Shown here: in pieces, positions 33,000 through 42,526 of the stretch | Layout of the letters: each line of letters begins with the position of its first letter | Numbering within the stretch: the stretch's first letter is position 1 | NCBI RefSeq assembly: GCF_041224415.1 | Contig: NZ_JBGFFE010000010.1 | Coordinates: 1 to 64,000 of the forward strand | Direction: 5' to 3' | Source: Clostridium_B lapidicellarium | GTDB lineage: Bacteria; Bacillota; Clostridia; Clostridiales; Clostridiaceae | DNA length: 64,000 nucleotides | The notes under the pieces: model-generated | Databases searched by the model: none | Told to the model about the DNA's origin: nothing | The model's input: only the letters and a program-made list of their open reading frames with translations | Made by a program: the position numbers and the translations under genes

Positions 33000-33665
33000 C
33001 TATCTTCTATGTGCTATTATAAGCGACATATAATCCCTGTTCTCAAGTATGTCTTCCCTGTTTCTAAGTACCAGCTGTCCCTGCCTATAGGCCCTTTTTA
33101 CAAAGACATACTCAAAGCCTTTCTCTTCCAGTACATCCAAGACCTTTTCCTCATTCTTATACACTTTCATTATAACCACGAATTTTTCATCTTTTATTTT
33201 ATCCACCTGATCTGCAGGTAAAATCAGTACTCTCTCGTCACCTATGACAATATTTTCGGCTGCCAGGCTGGCAGCTGCGCAAAAAGACGTTATACCTGGT
33301 ACGGTCTTTGTATTGTATCCCCTATCTTTCATATAATTTAAAAGGTATATATAAGTACTGTATACAAATGGATCTCCTATGGTCAAAAATGCCACATTTT
33401 TGCCTTCCTTTAATTTTGATTCTATGGTTTCAAAAGCTTCAAATATTTTTTTACTCTGATCCTTACCACCCATCGGAAAATGTTTTATTATAACTTCCTT
33501 GTTCCCGTCTATAAAATTTCTAGCCGTATCAAACGCTATACTGCTTTCCCCCTCCCTTGCAGAAGGGGCTACTATCACGTCACAGCTTCTTATAACTTTC
33601 ACGGCTTTCAATGTAAGCAGTTCTTCATCTCCCGGTCCAACTCCTATTCCATAGAGAGTTCCCAT
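33000..33665 (-). CDS. cbiL: Precorrin-2 C20-methyltransferase
   Basis: Methylates C20 of cobalt-precorrin-2. The 221-residue enzyme opens GTLYGIGVGPGDEELLTLKA and has VIVAPSAREGESSIAFDTA, FLTIGDPFVYSTYIYLLNYM and VPGITSFCAAASLA, which set CobI/CbiL apart from its homologues. The start at 33665 has AAGGAT 7 nt upstream; seven codons lie in frame before it. It lies between cbiT and cbiF. Confidence 0.94.
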   Translation of the reverse strand: MGTLYGIGVGPGDEELLTLKAVKVIRSCDVIVAPSAREGESSIAFDTARNFIDGNKEVIIKHFPMGGKDQSKKIFEAFETIESKLKEGKNVAFLTIGDPFVYSTYIYLLNYMKDRGYNTKTVPGITSFCAAASLAAENIVIGDERVLILPADQVDKIKDEKFVVIMKVYKNEEKVLDVLEEKGFEYVFVKRAYRQGQLVLRNREDILENRDYMSLIIAHRR

Positions 33666-33733
33666 GAATTTATCCTTTTTTTCCATCTGATTTTACAACC
33701 CCTTTCAATCATAATTGACCTAACAAGCCGGGA

Positions 33734-34297
33734 TTACGGCTTAACCGCCTTAACTACAAATATACTGTTGTTTGCAGTCATCATATAACTGTCATCCCGG
33801 GTTTTATTTATAGAAACCTGTATGCACTCCACTTTACAGTTCATATTCCTGAGAACATTCAATGCCTTATATAAATTATCCAGGGTTATAAAATTCAGCA
33901 CCATATTTGACTTGCTTTTCAACTTTAAACCGTATCTTTTTATTATATCCTCTATATTTCCCCCGCTGCCTCCAACAAATATGGCGTCAAATCCGGAATC
34001 TATATTCCCTTCTGCTTTGAGGGCCTCACCTTTTACAACAGTTAAATTATGTATATCGAATTTCTTCCTGTTCAATTCAATAAGCCGCAGGGCTTCTTCA
34101 TCTTTTTCAATCGAAACGACATTCCCCCTGCTGCATATCTTAGCCAGCTGTATACTTATTGAGCCGGTACCGGCACCTATATCAAGCACTCTTGAATTTT
34201 CTTCTACCTCCATTTTGGAAATACTTAGTATCCTTATTTCCTCTTTTGTCATCGGACAATTCCCTCTTATGAATTCATTATCCTTTATATATATCAT
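33734..34297 (-). CDS. cbiT: Cobalt-precorrin-6B C15-methyltransferase (decarboxylating)
   Basis: Methylates C15 and removes the C12 acetate carboxyl. The 187-residue Rossmann-type methyltransferase has NCPMTKEEIRILSISKM at the start, cofactor motif RVLDIGAGTGSISIQLA, and AIFVGGSGGNIEDIIK. It overlaps the end of cbiE by four bases (ATGA), so the two are coupled; in some bacteria they are fused as CobL. Confidence 0.94.
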   Translation of the reverse strand: MIYIKDNEFIRGNCPMTKEEIRILSISKMEVEENSRVLDIGAGTGSISIQLAKICSRGNVVSIEKDEEALRLIELNRKKFDIHNLTVVKGEALKAEGNIDSGFDAIFVGGSGGNIEDIIKRYGLKLKSKSNMVLNFITLDNLYKALNVLRNMNCKVECIQVSINKTRDDSYMMTANNSIFVVKAVKP

Positions 34298-34917
34298 AAA
34301 CTCTCTCCCTTTTTTTCTATTACAACTACGGAAAGTCCGGCAAATTTTTTATTTTTCATTTCCTCTACATCACCCACGGTAATCCTCTCATTTTGATAGG
34401 AAAGATTTTCCCCCACGTACACTCTGGCCGCTATTGATTTACTTTCCAAAGCTCTGCACATATAGTCCGGAGAATGTACATTATCCGTAAACCATATAGA
34501 TATCTTATTTTCTCTTACCACGTTACAAAAATCTTCCTGTCTTCCATGAAGGCTTCCTAAAAAAGCTCCCTGCCAGCTCAACTTTATTTTTGCCATCATA
34601 TACTGAAAAGAACTGATACCCGGGACAATCTCCATATTTCCCCGGTAATTTTTTTTTAAATACTCGGTTATGCCGTAATAGAGTGGATCTCCCGAGGCAG
34701 CTATTGATATATTCTTGTCCCCGTTGAGATCTATAACGTCCATTATACTGCTCAATTTTTTAACTACCATCTTTTCTCCGCTTATAAATTTCAAACTGTC
34801 TACAGCTCTTTGAAAGCCAACCACTATATCGGATTGCTCCATTACAGATACTGCTTTTGGAAGTATATATTTCTCATTTCCGGGTCCTATTCCAACTATA
34901 AAAACTTTTCCATCCAT
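34294..34917 (-). CDS. cbiE: Cobalt-precorrin-7 C5-methyltransferase
   Basis: Methylates C5. The 207-residue protein has GKVFIVGIGPGNEKYILPKA, AASGDPLYYGITEYLKKN, VPGISSFQYMMAKIKLSW and LHGRQEDF, the pattern of the CbiE half of CobL. The start at 34917 follows GTAGGTG at 6 nt; a GTG three codons upstream is in frame. It ends overlapping cbiT. Confidence 0.93.
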   Translation of the reverse strand: MDGKVFIVGIGPGNEKYILPKAVSVMEQSDIVVGFQRAVDSLKFISGEKMVVKKLSSIMDVIDLNGDKNISIAASGDPLYYGITEYLKKNYRGNMEIVPGISSFQYMMAKIKLSWQGAFLGSLHGRQEDFCNVVRENKISIWFTDNVHSPDYMCRALESKSIAARVYVGENLSYQNERITVGDVEEMKNKKFAGLSVVVIEKKGESL

Positions 34918-34937
34918 ATTTTTCACCTACTGCTGAG

Positions 34938-36017
34938 TTATTTTATGCTGCTGTAAAGTACTCCTGCCTTCATGGAATACATTATCACATCGGCACTGAT
35001 TGAACCATAAGTGTACTGCTCTATCTTATCCTTTATTTTTATGCCTATATTCTCATACAGTTTTTCATATCCCTTCCCAAGGAACTCCACAGCTCCTTCC
35101 GTAGTTTTCTGACTGTATACCTTCCTTACAAGTTCTGCAGGTTTACCCATAAGGGCAAGTTCAAGAGCCAGAGTCTCAAGCCTCATACCCGATACCCTGC
35201 TGTGAGTGTTAAAACATCCGGAGGCAACCTTGCTGAGTTTTCCTATATGTCCTACTACAAGCACTTTTTTTATTTTCTTATCCATACAGCAATTTAAGGC
35301 AAACCCGACATAATTGGACATTATCACCATCTTATTTCTATCCAGCTTCAATTTTGATGCCATGTCTTTACCCATACTTCCAAAGAGAAGGATCAAGTCA
35401 TCATATCCCCGGGCAGATTTTTGGCTTATTTCCAGCTCAACAGACTGCATAAGGGCTTCTTCTGACATGGGCATTACAATTCCCGTAGTTCCAAGTATGG
35501 ATATTCCCCCAACTATATTCAGCCTAGGGTTAAAAGTCTTCTTAGCTATTTCTTCTCCCTTTGGAACAAAAATTGTTATCTCAACACCGCATTTTCCGGG
35601 AAGCACTTCCTCTACTTCTTTTTTAATCATCTTTCTGGGGACCGGATTTATGGCATATTCTCCTTTTTTTACATAGAGGCCATCCCCTTGAACTACGCCA
35701 ACTCCCCTGCCGCCCTTTAGAACATATCCATCGGGAATTTTCCTGGCCATCGCCCATATTTCTATGCCGTCCGTTGCGTCGATGTCATCTCCACCGTCTT
35801 TCAAGACACAGCATTTTACACAATCCTTTTCCATGATCCTGCTGTGAACAGGTATTAAAAGTTCAATCCCCTTGGGAGTATCTATTTTAACTTCCTTGGG
35901 TTCACTGCCGAAATACAGCATTGTTACCGCCGCTTTTGCAGCTGCAGCTGCACAGGAACCCGTGGTATATCCGCATCTTAATTTTTTCCCATCATGATTT
36001 ACATACATATCCAGCAC
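34938..36017 (-). CDS. cbiD: Cobalt-precorrin-5B C1-methyltransferase
   Basis: Methylates C1 in the anaerobic route. The 359-residue protein opens with LRCGYTTGSCAAAAAKAA, the hallmark of CbiD, followed by KCCVLKDGGDDIDATDG, GRGVGVVQGDGLYVKKGE and GGISILGTTGIVMPMSEEA. It starts at GTG 36017 with GAGGTGA at good spacing. It sits between cbiC (20 nt upstream) and cbiE. Confidence 0.95.
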   Translation of the reverse strand: MLDMYVNHDGKKLRCGYTTGSCAAAAAKAAVTMLYFGSEPKEVKIDTPKGIELLIPVHSRIMEKDCVKCCVLKDGGDDIDATDGIEIWAMARKIPDGYVLKGGRGVGVVQGDGLYVKKGEYAINPVPRKMIKKEVEEVLPGKCGVEITIFVPKGEEIAKKTFNPRLNIVGGISILGTTGIVMPMSEEALMQSVELEISQKSARGYDDLILLFGSMGKDMASKLKLDRNKMVIMSNYVGFALNCCMDKKIKKVLVVGHIGKLSKVASGCFNTHSRVSGMRLETLALELALMGKPAELVRKVYSQKTTEGAVEFLGKGYEKLYENIGIKIKDKIEQYTYGSISADVIMYSMKAGVLYSSIK

Positions 36018-36036
36018 GTTTTATCACCTCAAAGCA

Positions 36037-36657
36037 TTATCTGGTTATCATATACATAAGTGAATTGACTATTGCCGCTGCTATATTGCTTCCACCTTTT
36101 CTCCCTCTTATAGTTATCATGGGAATATCAAGTTTTTCTATTTCCCTCTTGGATTCTTCGGCCCCCACAAAACCCACCGGGGCTCCAACTATAAATTCAG
36201 GATCTGCCTTCTTTTCAATCGTAAGTTCCTTCAATCTAAAAAGAGCAGTAGGAGCATTTCCAAACACAAAAAATCTTACCCCCTCTTCAGCAGCTTTTTC
36301 CACTGCTGCCATGGAACGAGTTATTCCGCTGCCCTTAGCCATACGTGCTATTTCAGCCCTGTTTACAAAACATTCAACCCTGCAATCAAGCTTTTTCAGT
36401 GCCTTTTTGTTTATACCGGCTGCTGCCATATTCGTATCTGTGTAAATAGTTACTCCATTTCCCAAAAGCTGAAGTGCAGCATCTATAGCCCCCTGTCTTA
36501 TGTATATTATGTCCTTATACTGTGGATCCCCTGTAGTATGTATCACTCTTTTCACTACAGAAAGTTCCCTATCTGAAAAACTATGTTTCCCAATTTCCCT
36601 CTCTATTATTTCAAAACTTCTTTTTTCTATATACATAGGTGATTTTATATAATCCAT
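36037..36657 (-). CDS. cbiC: Precorrin-8X methylmutase (cobalt-precorrin-8 methylmutase)
   Basis: Moves the methyl group from C11 to C12 to give cobyrinate. The 206-residue protein has VVKRVIHTTGDPQYKDII, with the catalytic His, then GVTIYTDTNMAAAGINKKAL, ARMAKGSGITRSMAA, IVGAPVGFVGAEESKREI and TIRGRKGGSNIAAAIVNSL. All are standard for CobH/CbiC. It begins four nucleotides past the cobT stop. Confidence 0.95.
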   Translation of the reverse strand: MDYIKSPMYIEKRSFEIIEREIGKHSFSDRELSVVKRVIHTTGDPQYKDIIYIRQGAIDAALQLLGNGVTIYTDTNMAAAGINKKALKKLDCRVECFVNRAEIARMAKGSGITRSMAAVEKAAEEGVRFFVFGNAPTALFRLKELTIEKKADPEFIVGAPVGFVGAEESKREIEKLDIPMITIRGRKGGSNIAAAIVNSLMYMITR

Positions 36658-36661
36658 AACA

Positions 36662-37741
36662 TCATTTACCCTTTCTGATATCTACAAGAACCGTACCGTC
36701 TATATTGGCCTCATCAAAGCTTCCCATATTGTCCATCACGTAAAGAGCTGCTTCTATTATTTCAAATGCCATGGGACATCCCGAGCCCTCTCCAAGCCTC
36801 ATTCCCAAATTGAGCATGGGATTCAGGCCCAATTCTTTCATTACATATTTAATAGCAGGTTCTGCCGAAAGATGAGAAGCAAAAATATAATCCACTACCT
36901 TCCTGTTCAACCTGAAAGCACAGAGGGCAGCCACTGCAGATATAAAGCCATCGATCACAATGGGCATTCTGTTTTTGGCAGCTCCTAGAAAGCAGCCGCA
37001 TATCCCTGCTATATCAAATCCTCCAACTTTTGACAAAGTATCGATTGGATCATTGGAGTCCGGTTCATTTACAGCAATAGCACGCCGTACTGCTTCTTTC
37101 TTGGCATCAAACTGGCTGTCCGTAATTCCTGAACCCTTTCCAACAGTCATATCTACGGGCAGATTTTTAAGTACACTTAAAACTGCAGAGCTGGTAGCTG
37201 TATTGCATACTCCCATTTCGCCCGTACCAAACATATCATATCCTTTTTTAACAAGTCCATCCACTATCTCAATTCCAGCTTCAATGGCCTTCACACATTC
37301 TTCCTTTGTCATAGCCGGTTCTCTAGTCATATCTTTAGTTCCATAAGCTACCTTTTTGTCTATGATTCCGGGATCCTTAAAATCATAATCCACACCAACA
37401 TCAACTACAGTTCTATCCGCCTTAAAAAAATCTCCAAGCACGCATACACCTGTTATGCCTCTTACAAAATTTTTAGTAACAGTCACCGTAAGATCTTTAG
37501 GACAGCTGCTCAAGCTCTTATTCCAGATTCCATTGTCCGAGCACATTATAACTATATTTTTCTTGTGAATTTTGTTATGCGTTTTCCCCGTTATCCCGGC
37601 CATCTTGGCTATTATATTTTCAAGCTCTCCAAGACTTCCTATAGGTTTTGAAAGATTATCTATAGATTTCCAGGCCCTTTTTACAGCTTCCTCATTTTTA
37701 CCTTCTATAGCCTTTAAGGTCTGTTTCAATAACTCCATCAA
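36662..37741 (-). CDS. cobT: Nicotinate-nucleotide-dimethylbenzimidazole phosphoribosyltransferase
   Basis: Activates the lower-ligand base as its alpha-riboside phosphate. The 359-residue protein has KPIGSLGELENIIAKMAGI near the start, VIMCSDNGIWNK, TGEMGVCNTATSSAVLSVL and the ending LGMRLGEGSGCPMAFEIIEA with its catalytic Glu. It overlaps cbiA by four bases. The next enzymes of nucleotide-loop assembly, CobU and CobS, are not in the window. Confidence 0.95.
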   Translation of the reverse strand: MMELLKQTLKAIEGKNEEAVKRAWKSIDNLSKPIGSLGELENIIAKMAGITGKTHNKIHKKNIVIMCSDNGIWNKSLSSCPKDLTVTVTKNFVRGITGVCVLGDFFKADRTVVDVGVDYDFKDPGIIDKKVAYGTKDMTREPAMTKEECVKAIEAGIEIVDGLVKKGYDMFGTGEMGVCNTATSSAVLSVLKNLPVDMTVGKGSGITDSQFDAKKEAVRRAIAVNEPDSNDPIDTLSKVGGFDIAGICGCFLGAAKNRMPIVIDGFISAVAALCAFRLNRKVVDYIFASHLSAEPAIKYVMKELGLNPMLNLGMRLGEGSGCPMAFEIIEAALYVMDNMGSFDEANIDGTVLVDIRKGK

Positions 37742-39084
37742 TATACTTCCTCTCTTCTAATTTTCCCAGTAATTTCTTTAATCATATTTAAATTTCCAAA
37801 GAAGTGAACATGGGCGTAAGCTCCCAACGTGTTCTTATTTATATATCCGCAGTTCCACCGTTTTACCATGCCATTATATGTATCCTTGGTAACTGTATAG
37901 ATTTTCTTTTCATCTGATTCAATATGGGATTTATGAAACTCATGGCAATTTATTTTCAACCCCAGAGGCAAAATATTGTTCTTCTCAGTTACCTCAATTT
38001 GAGCATATCCGAAGTTCTGGAGTTTTGAAGTCATATAGGCTTTCCCATTAAAAAATCCCACTGTATTGAAAATACGTCCGCTGTCCATTCCCTGGATACC
38101 TTCCATCAAGTACATGAGCCCTCCGCATTCGGCATAACAATTGAGTCCTGAGCTCAAACTTTTATTTATGCTGTTTAACATGGATTTATTGCGGCTCAGT
38201 TCTTTTATAAAGACTTCCGGGTAACCACCCCCAATATACAAAAAATTTATATCTTCAGGCAGACATTTATCTTTTAGAGGACTGAAGAATACAACTTCCC
38301 CGCATTCCTCAAGAAGCTCTATATTTTCCCTATAGTAAAAACTAAAAGCTTTGTCACAGGCCACTGCCGTCTTTATTCCCCTGTCCTCAAGGTGGTATTC
38401 ATCTTCAAAATCAGGACTTTCCTTAAAAAACTTCAACAGCATATTCATATCTATATTTTTCAAAACAAGTTCACTGCACAATTCTATCTTTTCATTTAAA
38501 TCTTCAACTTCCCTGCTTTGAATCAGCCCCAAATGCCTGCTTTCCAATGAAAGTCTCTCATCTTTCGGTATATATCCAAATACCTTTAAATTGCAATTTT
38601 TTTCTACCGCAGCCTTCAAAAGCCTATAATAGCCTTCACTTATATTATTAAAAATAACCCCGCACACGTCTACGTTTTCAAAATCAACTATCCCATTTAT
38701 TTCAGCACATAGTGTAGTGCTTTGAGGCTTAGGGCTTATGATCAAAACTACCGGAAGATTCAAGATTTCGGCCACGTGTGCTGTTGAATATCTGCTGTCT
38801 ATCCCCTTGCCGTCATAAAGTCCCATAACTCCCTCAACTATACCCAGATCTCCGCTGCCTCTGCCAAAAGATGCCTTTACTCCATCTTCACCCATAAGAT
38901 AAATGTCAAGATTTCTGGAATCCACACCAGTTATACTTTTATGAAACGCAGGATCTATATAATCGGGACCTACTTTATACCCCTGGACACTGTATCCGCT
39001 CTTTATAAGAGCCTTCATAATACCCAGGGTTATTGTAGTTTTCCCACCTCCACTGCTATCTGAAGATATAATAATACTTTTCAA
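37738..39084 (-). CDS. cbiA: Cobyrinic acid a,c-diamide synthase
   Basis: Amidates the a and c side chains using glutamine and ATP. The 448-residue protein has an N-terminal ATPase domain (P-loop SSDSSGGGKTTITLGIM, VGPDYIDPAFH, VEGVMGLYDG) and a C-terminal glutaminase domain (YIGGGYPEVFIKEL, and the catalytic Cys in YAECGGLMYL, with the late His in AYAHVHFFGN). It starts at TTG 39084, five nt after AGAGG. It overlaps cobT. Confidence 0.95.
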   Translation of the reverse strand: MKSIIISSDSSGGGKTTITLGIMKALIKSGYSVQGYKVGPDYIDPAFHKSITGVDSRNLDIYLMGEDGVKASFGRGSGDLGIVEGVMGLYDGKGIDSRYSTAHVAEILNLPVVLIISPKPQSTTLCAEINGIVDFENVDVCGVIFNNISEGYYRLLKAAVEKNCNLKVFGYIPKDERLSLESRHLGLIQSREVEDLNEKIELCSELVLKNIDMNMLLKFFKESPDFEDEYHLEDRGIKTAVACDKAFSFYYRENIELLEECGEVVFFSPLKDKCLPEDINFLYIGGGYPEVFIKELSRNKSMLNSINKSLSSGLNCYAECGGLMYLMEGIQGMDSGRIFNTVGFFNGKAYMTSKLQNFGYAQIEVTEKNNILPLGLKINCHEFHKSHIESDEKKIYTVTKDTYNGMVKRWNCGYINKNTLGAYAHVHFFGNLNMIKEITGKIRREEVY

Positions 39085-39100
39085 AGCAACCTCTACCTTT

Positions 39101-40075
39101 CTAGTTTCCCTCTTCTTTTATCCACCTGCATATGTCTATGGCATAATAGGTAATTATCAAACCTGCCCCGGCCCTCTTCATACATGTGAGCATCTCTTTC
39201 ACTATGGCCTTCTCATCTATAAGACCTGCTTTAGCCGCCGACTTCACCATAGCAAATTCTCCGCTTACATTGTACGTTGCTATAGGTACATCGAACCTGT
39301 CTCTGGCTGCTCTAACCACATCCAGATAAGCCATAGCCGGCTTTACCATTACTATGTCCGCACCTTCTTTTATATCGTCTTCTATTTCAAGCATTGCCTC
39401 CCTTACATTGCCGGGATCCATCTGGTATCCCTTTCTATTTCCAAACTTAGGTGCTGAATCTGCAGCATCTCTAAAAGGTCCATAAAATGCCGAACAGTAT
39501 TTGGCACTGTAGGCCATTATACCTACATTTTTAAAGCTATTTTCATCTAGCGTATTTCTGATAGCCTGGACTCTTCCATCCATCATATCTGAAGGTGCTA
39601 CCATGTCAGCTCCTGCTTCAGCATGCGACAAAGCTATTTTTGCAATGTATTTAATAGTTTCATCGTTATCCACTTCATGATCATGAACTATCCCACAGTG
39701 TCCATGGCTGGTGTATTCACACATACACACATCGGTAATTACAAAAAGTTCTGGGTCCAATTCCTTAAGCTTTCTAACGGCCCTTTGAACTATTCCATTT
39801 TTCTCAAAAGCCGAAGTCCCAACTTCATCTTTATATCCTGGAATTCCAAACAAAATTACACTCTTTACTCCTGCATCCTTAAGTTCATCTACGACGTCGT
39901 GGAGTCTGTCTATGGAATAGTGATAGTTGTTTTCCAGAGAAGATATCTCCTCTTTAACATTTTCCCCTTCTACTACAAATACCGGATAGATAAAATCTTT
40001 CCTGTTAAGAGTTGTCTCTCTTACCATATCCCTTATAACTTGATTTTTTCTAAGTCTTCTGTGTCTTGTAAACAT
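39101..40075 (-). CDS. hemB: Delta-aminolevulinic acid dehydratase (porphobilinogen synthase)
   Basis: Joins two aminolevulinates into porphobilinogen. The 324-residue protein has RHRRLRKNQVIRDMVRET, then FVITDVCMCEYTSHGHCG with the cysteines of the metal site, AGADMVAPSDMMDGRVQAIR, AYSAKYCSAFYGPFRDA and DIVMVKPAMAYLDVV, the two active-site Lys motifs. It feeds the hemC and cobA-hemD products encoded upstream in the same operon. Confidence 0.96.
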   Translation of the reverse strand: MFTRHRRLRKNQVIRDMVRETTLNRKDFIYPVFVVEGENVKEEISSLENNYHYSIDRLHDVVDELKDAGVKSVILFGIPGYKDEVGTSAFEKNGIVQRAVRKLKELDPELFVITDVCMCEYTSHGHCGIVHDHEVDNDETIKYIAKIALSHAEAGADMVAPSDMMDGRVQAIRNTLDENSFKNVGIMAYSAKYCSAFYGPFRDAADSAPKFGNRKGYQMDPGNVREAMLEIEDDIKEGADIVMVKPAMAYLDVVRAARDRFDVPIATYNVSGEFAMVKSAAKAGLIDEKAIVKEMLTCMKRAGAGLIITYYAIDICRWIKEEGN

Positions 40076-40116
40076 TCTTCATTACTACCTTTCCTCATTA
40101 TATTAAAATTAATTTT

Positions 40117-41604
40117 TTAATCGCGGGCTGCACACTTTGAACTGTTCATTGTATGGACAATAGTATCTATTACGCCTTCTGTAGTATATTCCCGGGACAT
40201 ATGATAACATATGCCGTGTTTTTCCAACTCTTTACCTGTTATAGGGCCTATGGAAACCACCTCTTTTTGTTTTATAGCCTCGGTTCCCACAAGATGTATC
40301 ATATTTCTAACTGTAGTGGGACTGGTAAAAATCACTATATCCACGCCGTCAAAACATTTTTTATCGGGCAGTTCTCCCATTTCAGTCTCATAAGTATAAC
40401 ACTCATCTACAATACATCCCTCCCCGCGCAGGGCTTCTGCCAGATAGGGTCTTGAATTTTTAGATCTGGGAATAAATATTTTATCTCCTTTTTTCACAAA
40501 TTTTTTCATTTTATCATGCAGACTTTCAGCTACAAATTTGTCTGCTACCATTTCCGGTATAATCCCTCTCTGTTTTATAGCTTTTTCTGTGGCAGGTCCT
40601 ATAGCTGTAAATTTTCCTTTTATTTTCCTGATATCATAATTTTCACTCAAAAGCCTGTCAAAGAAACTATTCACTCCATTTACACTCGTAAAGACAATAT
40701 AGTCGTAATTCTGAAGCTTGTGCATATATTTTTTAATATTCTCTGAAGTATATTTTATTTTAATAGAATGTATTTCAGTAACTTCCGCTCCCAAATCCAG
40801 CAGTTTCTGCCGCATTCCTTTGGACTGAGCTTTTGATCTGGTAATACAGATGTTTTTACCAAAAAGGGGCTTTTTCTCATACCAATTCAACTTGTCACTG
40901 AACTCAACCACTTCGCCTATTACTATAATACAGGGAGAATTCAACGAGGCTGCATTTACTTTTTGACATATGTCTTCAAGCTTGCCTGCAACTTTTTTCT
41001 GCCGTGCAGTAGTTCCCCTCATAACTACCGCACAGGGCGCATTTTTATTCATTCCATTTTCTATTAAATTATTACATATTGTGCTCAGATTTTCAAAACC
41101 CATTAAAAAAATCAAGGTACCGCCTATCTTGGCTGCGGCACTCCAATTTATATCCAATTTGTCCGCAGTTTTTCCTGTAAATACATGAAAACTTCTGGCT
41201 ATTTTTCTGTGTGTAACAGGTATGCCTGCATAATTCAGCACAGAAATAGGTGATGTAATCCCTGGTACAACTTCAAATTCAATTCCCTCTTTCAAAAGGG
41301 CAAAAGCTTCTTCCCCGCCTCTTCCAAATATGTAGGGATCCCCTCCCTTTATTCTTCCGACTATATAACCTTCTTTTGCCAGTCTAACAAGCATGTTATT
41401 TATTTCATTCTGGCTCTTGTAATGACATCCCGGTTCTTTCCCGCAGTAATATACTTTACAGTGCTCATTTAGATATTTTAAAGCTCCCGTACCTGCCAGT
41501 CTGTCATACATCACGGCAGTACATTCACTGAGTTTTCTTGCAGCTTTTAATGTTATGAGCTCTTCATCGCCGGGACCTACTCCTATAAGATAAACTTTAC
41601 CCAT
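40117..41604 (-). CDS. cobA-hemD: Fused uroporphyrinogen-III C-methyltransferase and uroporphyrinogen-III synthase
   Basis: A 495-residue fusion. The first half (about 1-245) is a SUMT: KVYLIGVGPGDEELITLKA, RIKGGDPYIFGRGGEEA, VVPGITSPISVLNYAGIP and TLIFLMGFENL. The second half (about 255-495) is HemD-like: ICITRSKAQSKGMRQKLLDL, YIVFTSVNGVNSFF and VVSIGPITGKELEKHG. It would close the linear tetrapyrrole and methylate it to precorrin-2 in one polypeptide, a fusion frequent in clostridia. The start at 41604 follows GGAGG. Confidence 0.95.
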   Translation of the reverse strand: MGKVYLIGVGPGDEELITLKAARKLSECTAVMYDRLAGTGALKYLNEHCKVYYCGKEPGCHYKSQNEINNMLVRLAKEGYIVGRIKGGDPYIFGRGGEEAFALLKEGIEFEVVPGITSPISVLNYAGIPVTHRKIARSFHVFTGKTADKLDINWSAAAKIGGTLIFLMGFENLSTICNNLIENGMNKNAPCAVVMRGTTARQKKVAGKLEDICQKVNAASLNSPCIIVIGEVVEFSDKLNWYEKKPLFGKNICITRSKAQSKGMRQKLLDLGAEVTEIHSIKIKYTSENIKKYMHKLQNYDYIVFTSVNGVNSFFDRLLSENYDIRKIKGKFTAIGPATEKAIKQRGIIPEMVADKFVAESLHDKMKKFVKKGDKIFIPRSKNSRPYLAEALRGEGCIVDECYTYETEMGELPDKKCFDGVDIVIFTSPTTVRNMIHLVGTEAIKQKEVVSIGPITGKELEKHGICYHMSREYTTEGVIDTIVHTMNSSKCAARD

Positions 41605-41616
41605 ATGCAACCTCCT

Positions 41617-42489
41617 CTAAGGATTAATTATATCTTCAGCAAGTTTTTTACCTAAAAGAATATAATTTTTCCTGTCACCTGTTATATCTTTTTTAATCAA
41701 TTTATCTCCTACCATGAATATTCCCATGATATTTATAAGATCACCATCTATTTCGGCATAGGCACCTATAGTGGAACGGCAATCTCCATTTAATCTCCGC
41801 ATAAAACTTCTCTCAGCTTCCACACAAATTCTTGTATTTTCGTCATTTAATTTCATAAAAAGATCTCTGTGTCCGCTCTCTTTTCTTATTTCAATTCCCA
41901 GGGCCCCCTGTCCAATAGCAGGTACCAATTTCCCTACCGGAAAATAATCTGTAATTAAATTTTCAAGTTTTAGCCTTTTGATGCCCGCCGCAGCTAAAAC
42001 TATACCCTGTAAATTTCGTTCCCTCATCTTTTTTATTCTGGTCTGTATATTTCCCCTTATAGAAACCACTTCTAAATCAGGTCTTAATGTTTTTATCTGG
42101 GCAGCTCTTCTGTTACTGCTTGTACCAATTCTTGAACCGCGGGGCAGCTCTTCAAAATGAACATTATCCACAGAAACAAATGCATCCCTTACATCTTCTC
42201 TTTCCAATACAGCTGCTATCTCAAATTCATCCGGAACATCAAAAGGTACATCTTTCATGCTGTGAACCGCAGCATCGGCCTCATCTTTTAAAAGAGCAAG
42301 TTCGATTTCCTTCAGGAAAAGTCCCTTTCCGCCTATTTTGTCTAAAGACACGTCAAGCCTTTTATCCCCGGTAGTTTCTATAAGCACTTTCTGACATTCG
42401 ACGCCAAAGTTTTTTTCCAGTATGTCCATAACTATTTCAGTCTGGAGCTGTGCCAATTTACTTTTTCGGGTTGCAATCTTAAACTTCAA
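41617..42489 (-). CDS. hemC: Hydroxymethylbilane synthase (porphobilinogen deaminase)
   Basis: Polymerises four porphobilinogens. The 290-residue protein has KIATRKSKLAQLQTEIVMD, HSMKDVPFDVPDEFEIAAV, RGSRIGTSSNRRAAQIK, SIRGNIQTRIKKMRE, LAAAGIKRL and, near 240, RRLNGDCRSTIGAYAEI with the Cys that holds the dipyrromethane cofactor. It appears to start at TTG 42489. It is followed after 12 nt by cobA-hemD. Confidence 0.95.
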   Translation of the reverse strand: MKFKIATRKSKLAQLQTEIVMDILEKNFGVECQKVLIETTGDKRLDVSLDKIGGKGLFLKEIELALLKDEADAAVHSMKDVPFDVPDEFEIAAVLEREDVRDAFVSVDNVHFEELPRGSRIGTSSNRRAAQIKTLRPDLEVVSIRGNIQTRIKKMRERNLQGIVLAAAGIKRLKLENLITDYFPVGKLVPAIGQGALGIEIRKESGHRDLFMKLNDENTRICVEAERSFMRRLNGDCRSTIGAYAEIDGDLINIMGIFMVGDKLIKKDITGDRKNYILLGKKLAEDIINP

Positions 42490-42526
42490 ATAACATCACC
42501 ATCCTGCAGCAAAATAATTTGCCATT

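Noticed and set aside
36662..37760. Reverse-strand frames within cobT and cbiA
   Set aside because: Shadows of long, conserved genes; no independent signals.
39623..40120. 165-codon plus-strand frame opposite hemB
   Set aside because: The antisense strand is the well-conserved hemB; the frame encodes only low-complexity aromatic-rich sequence.
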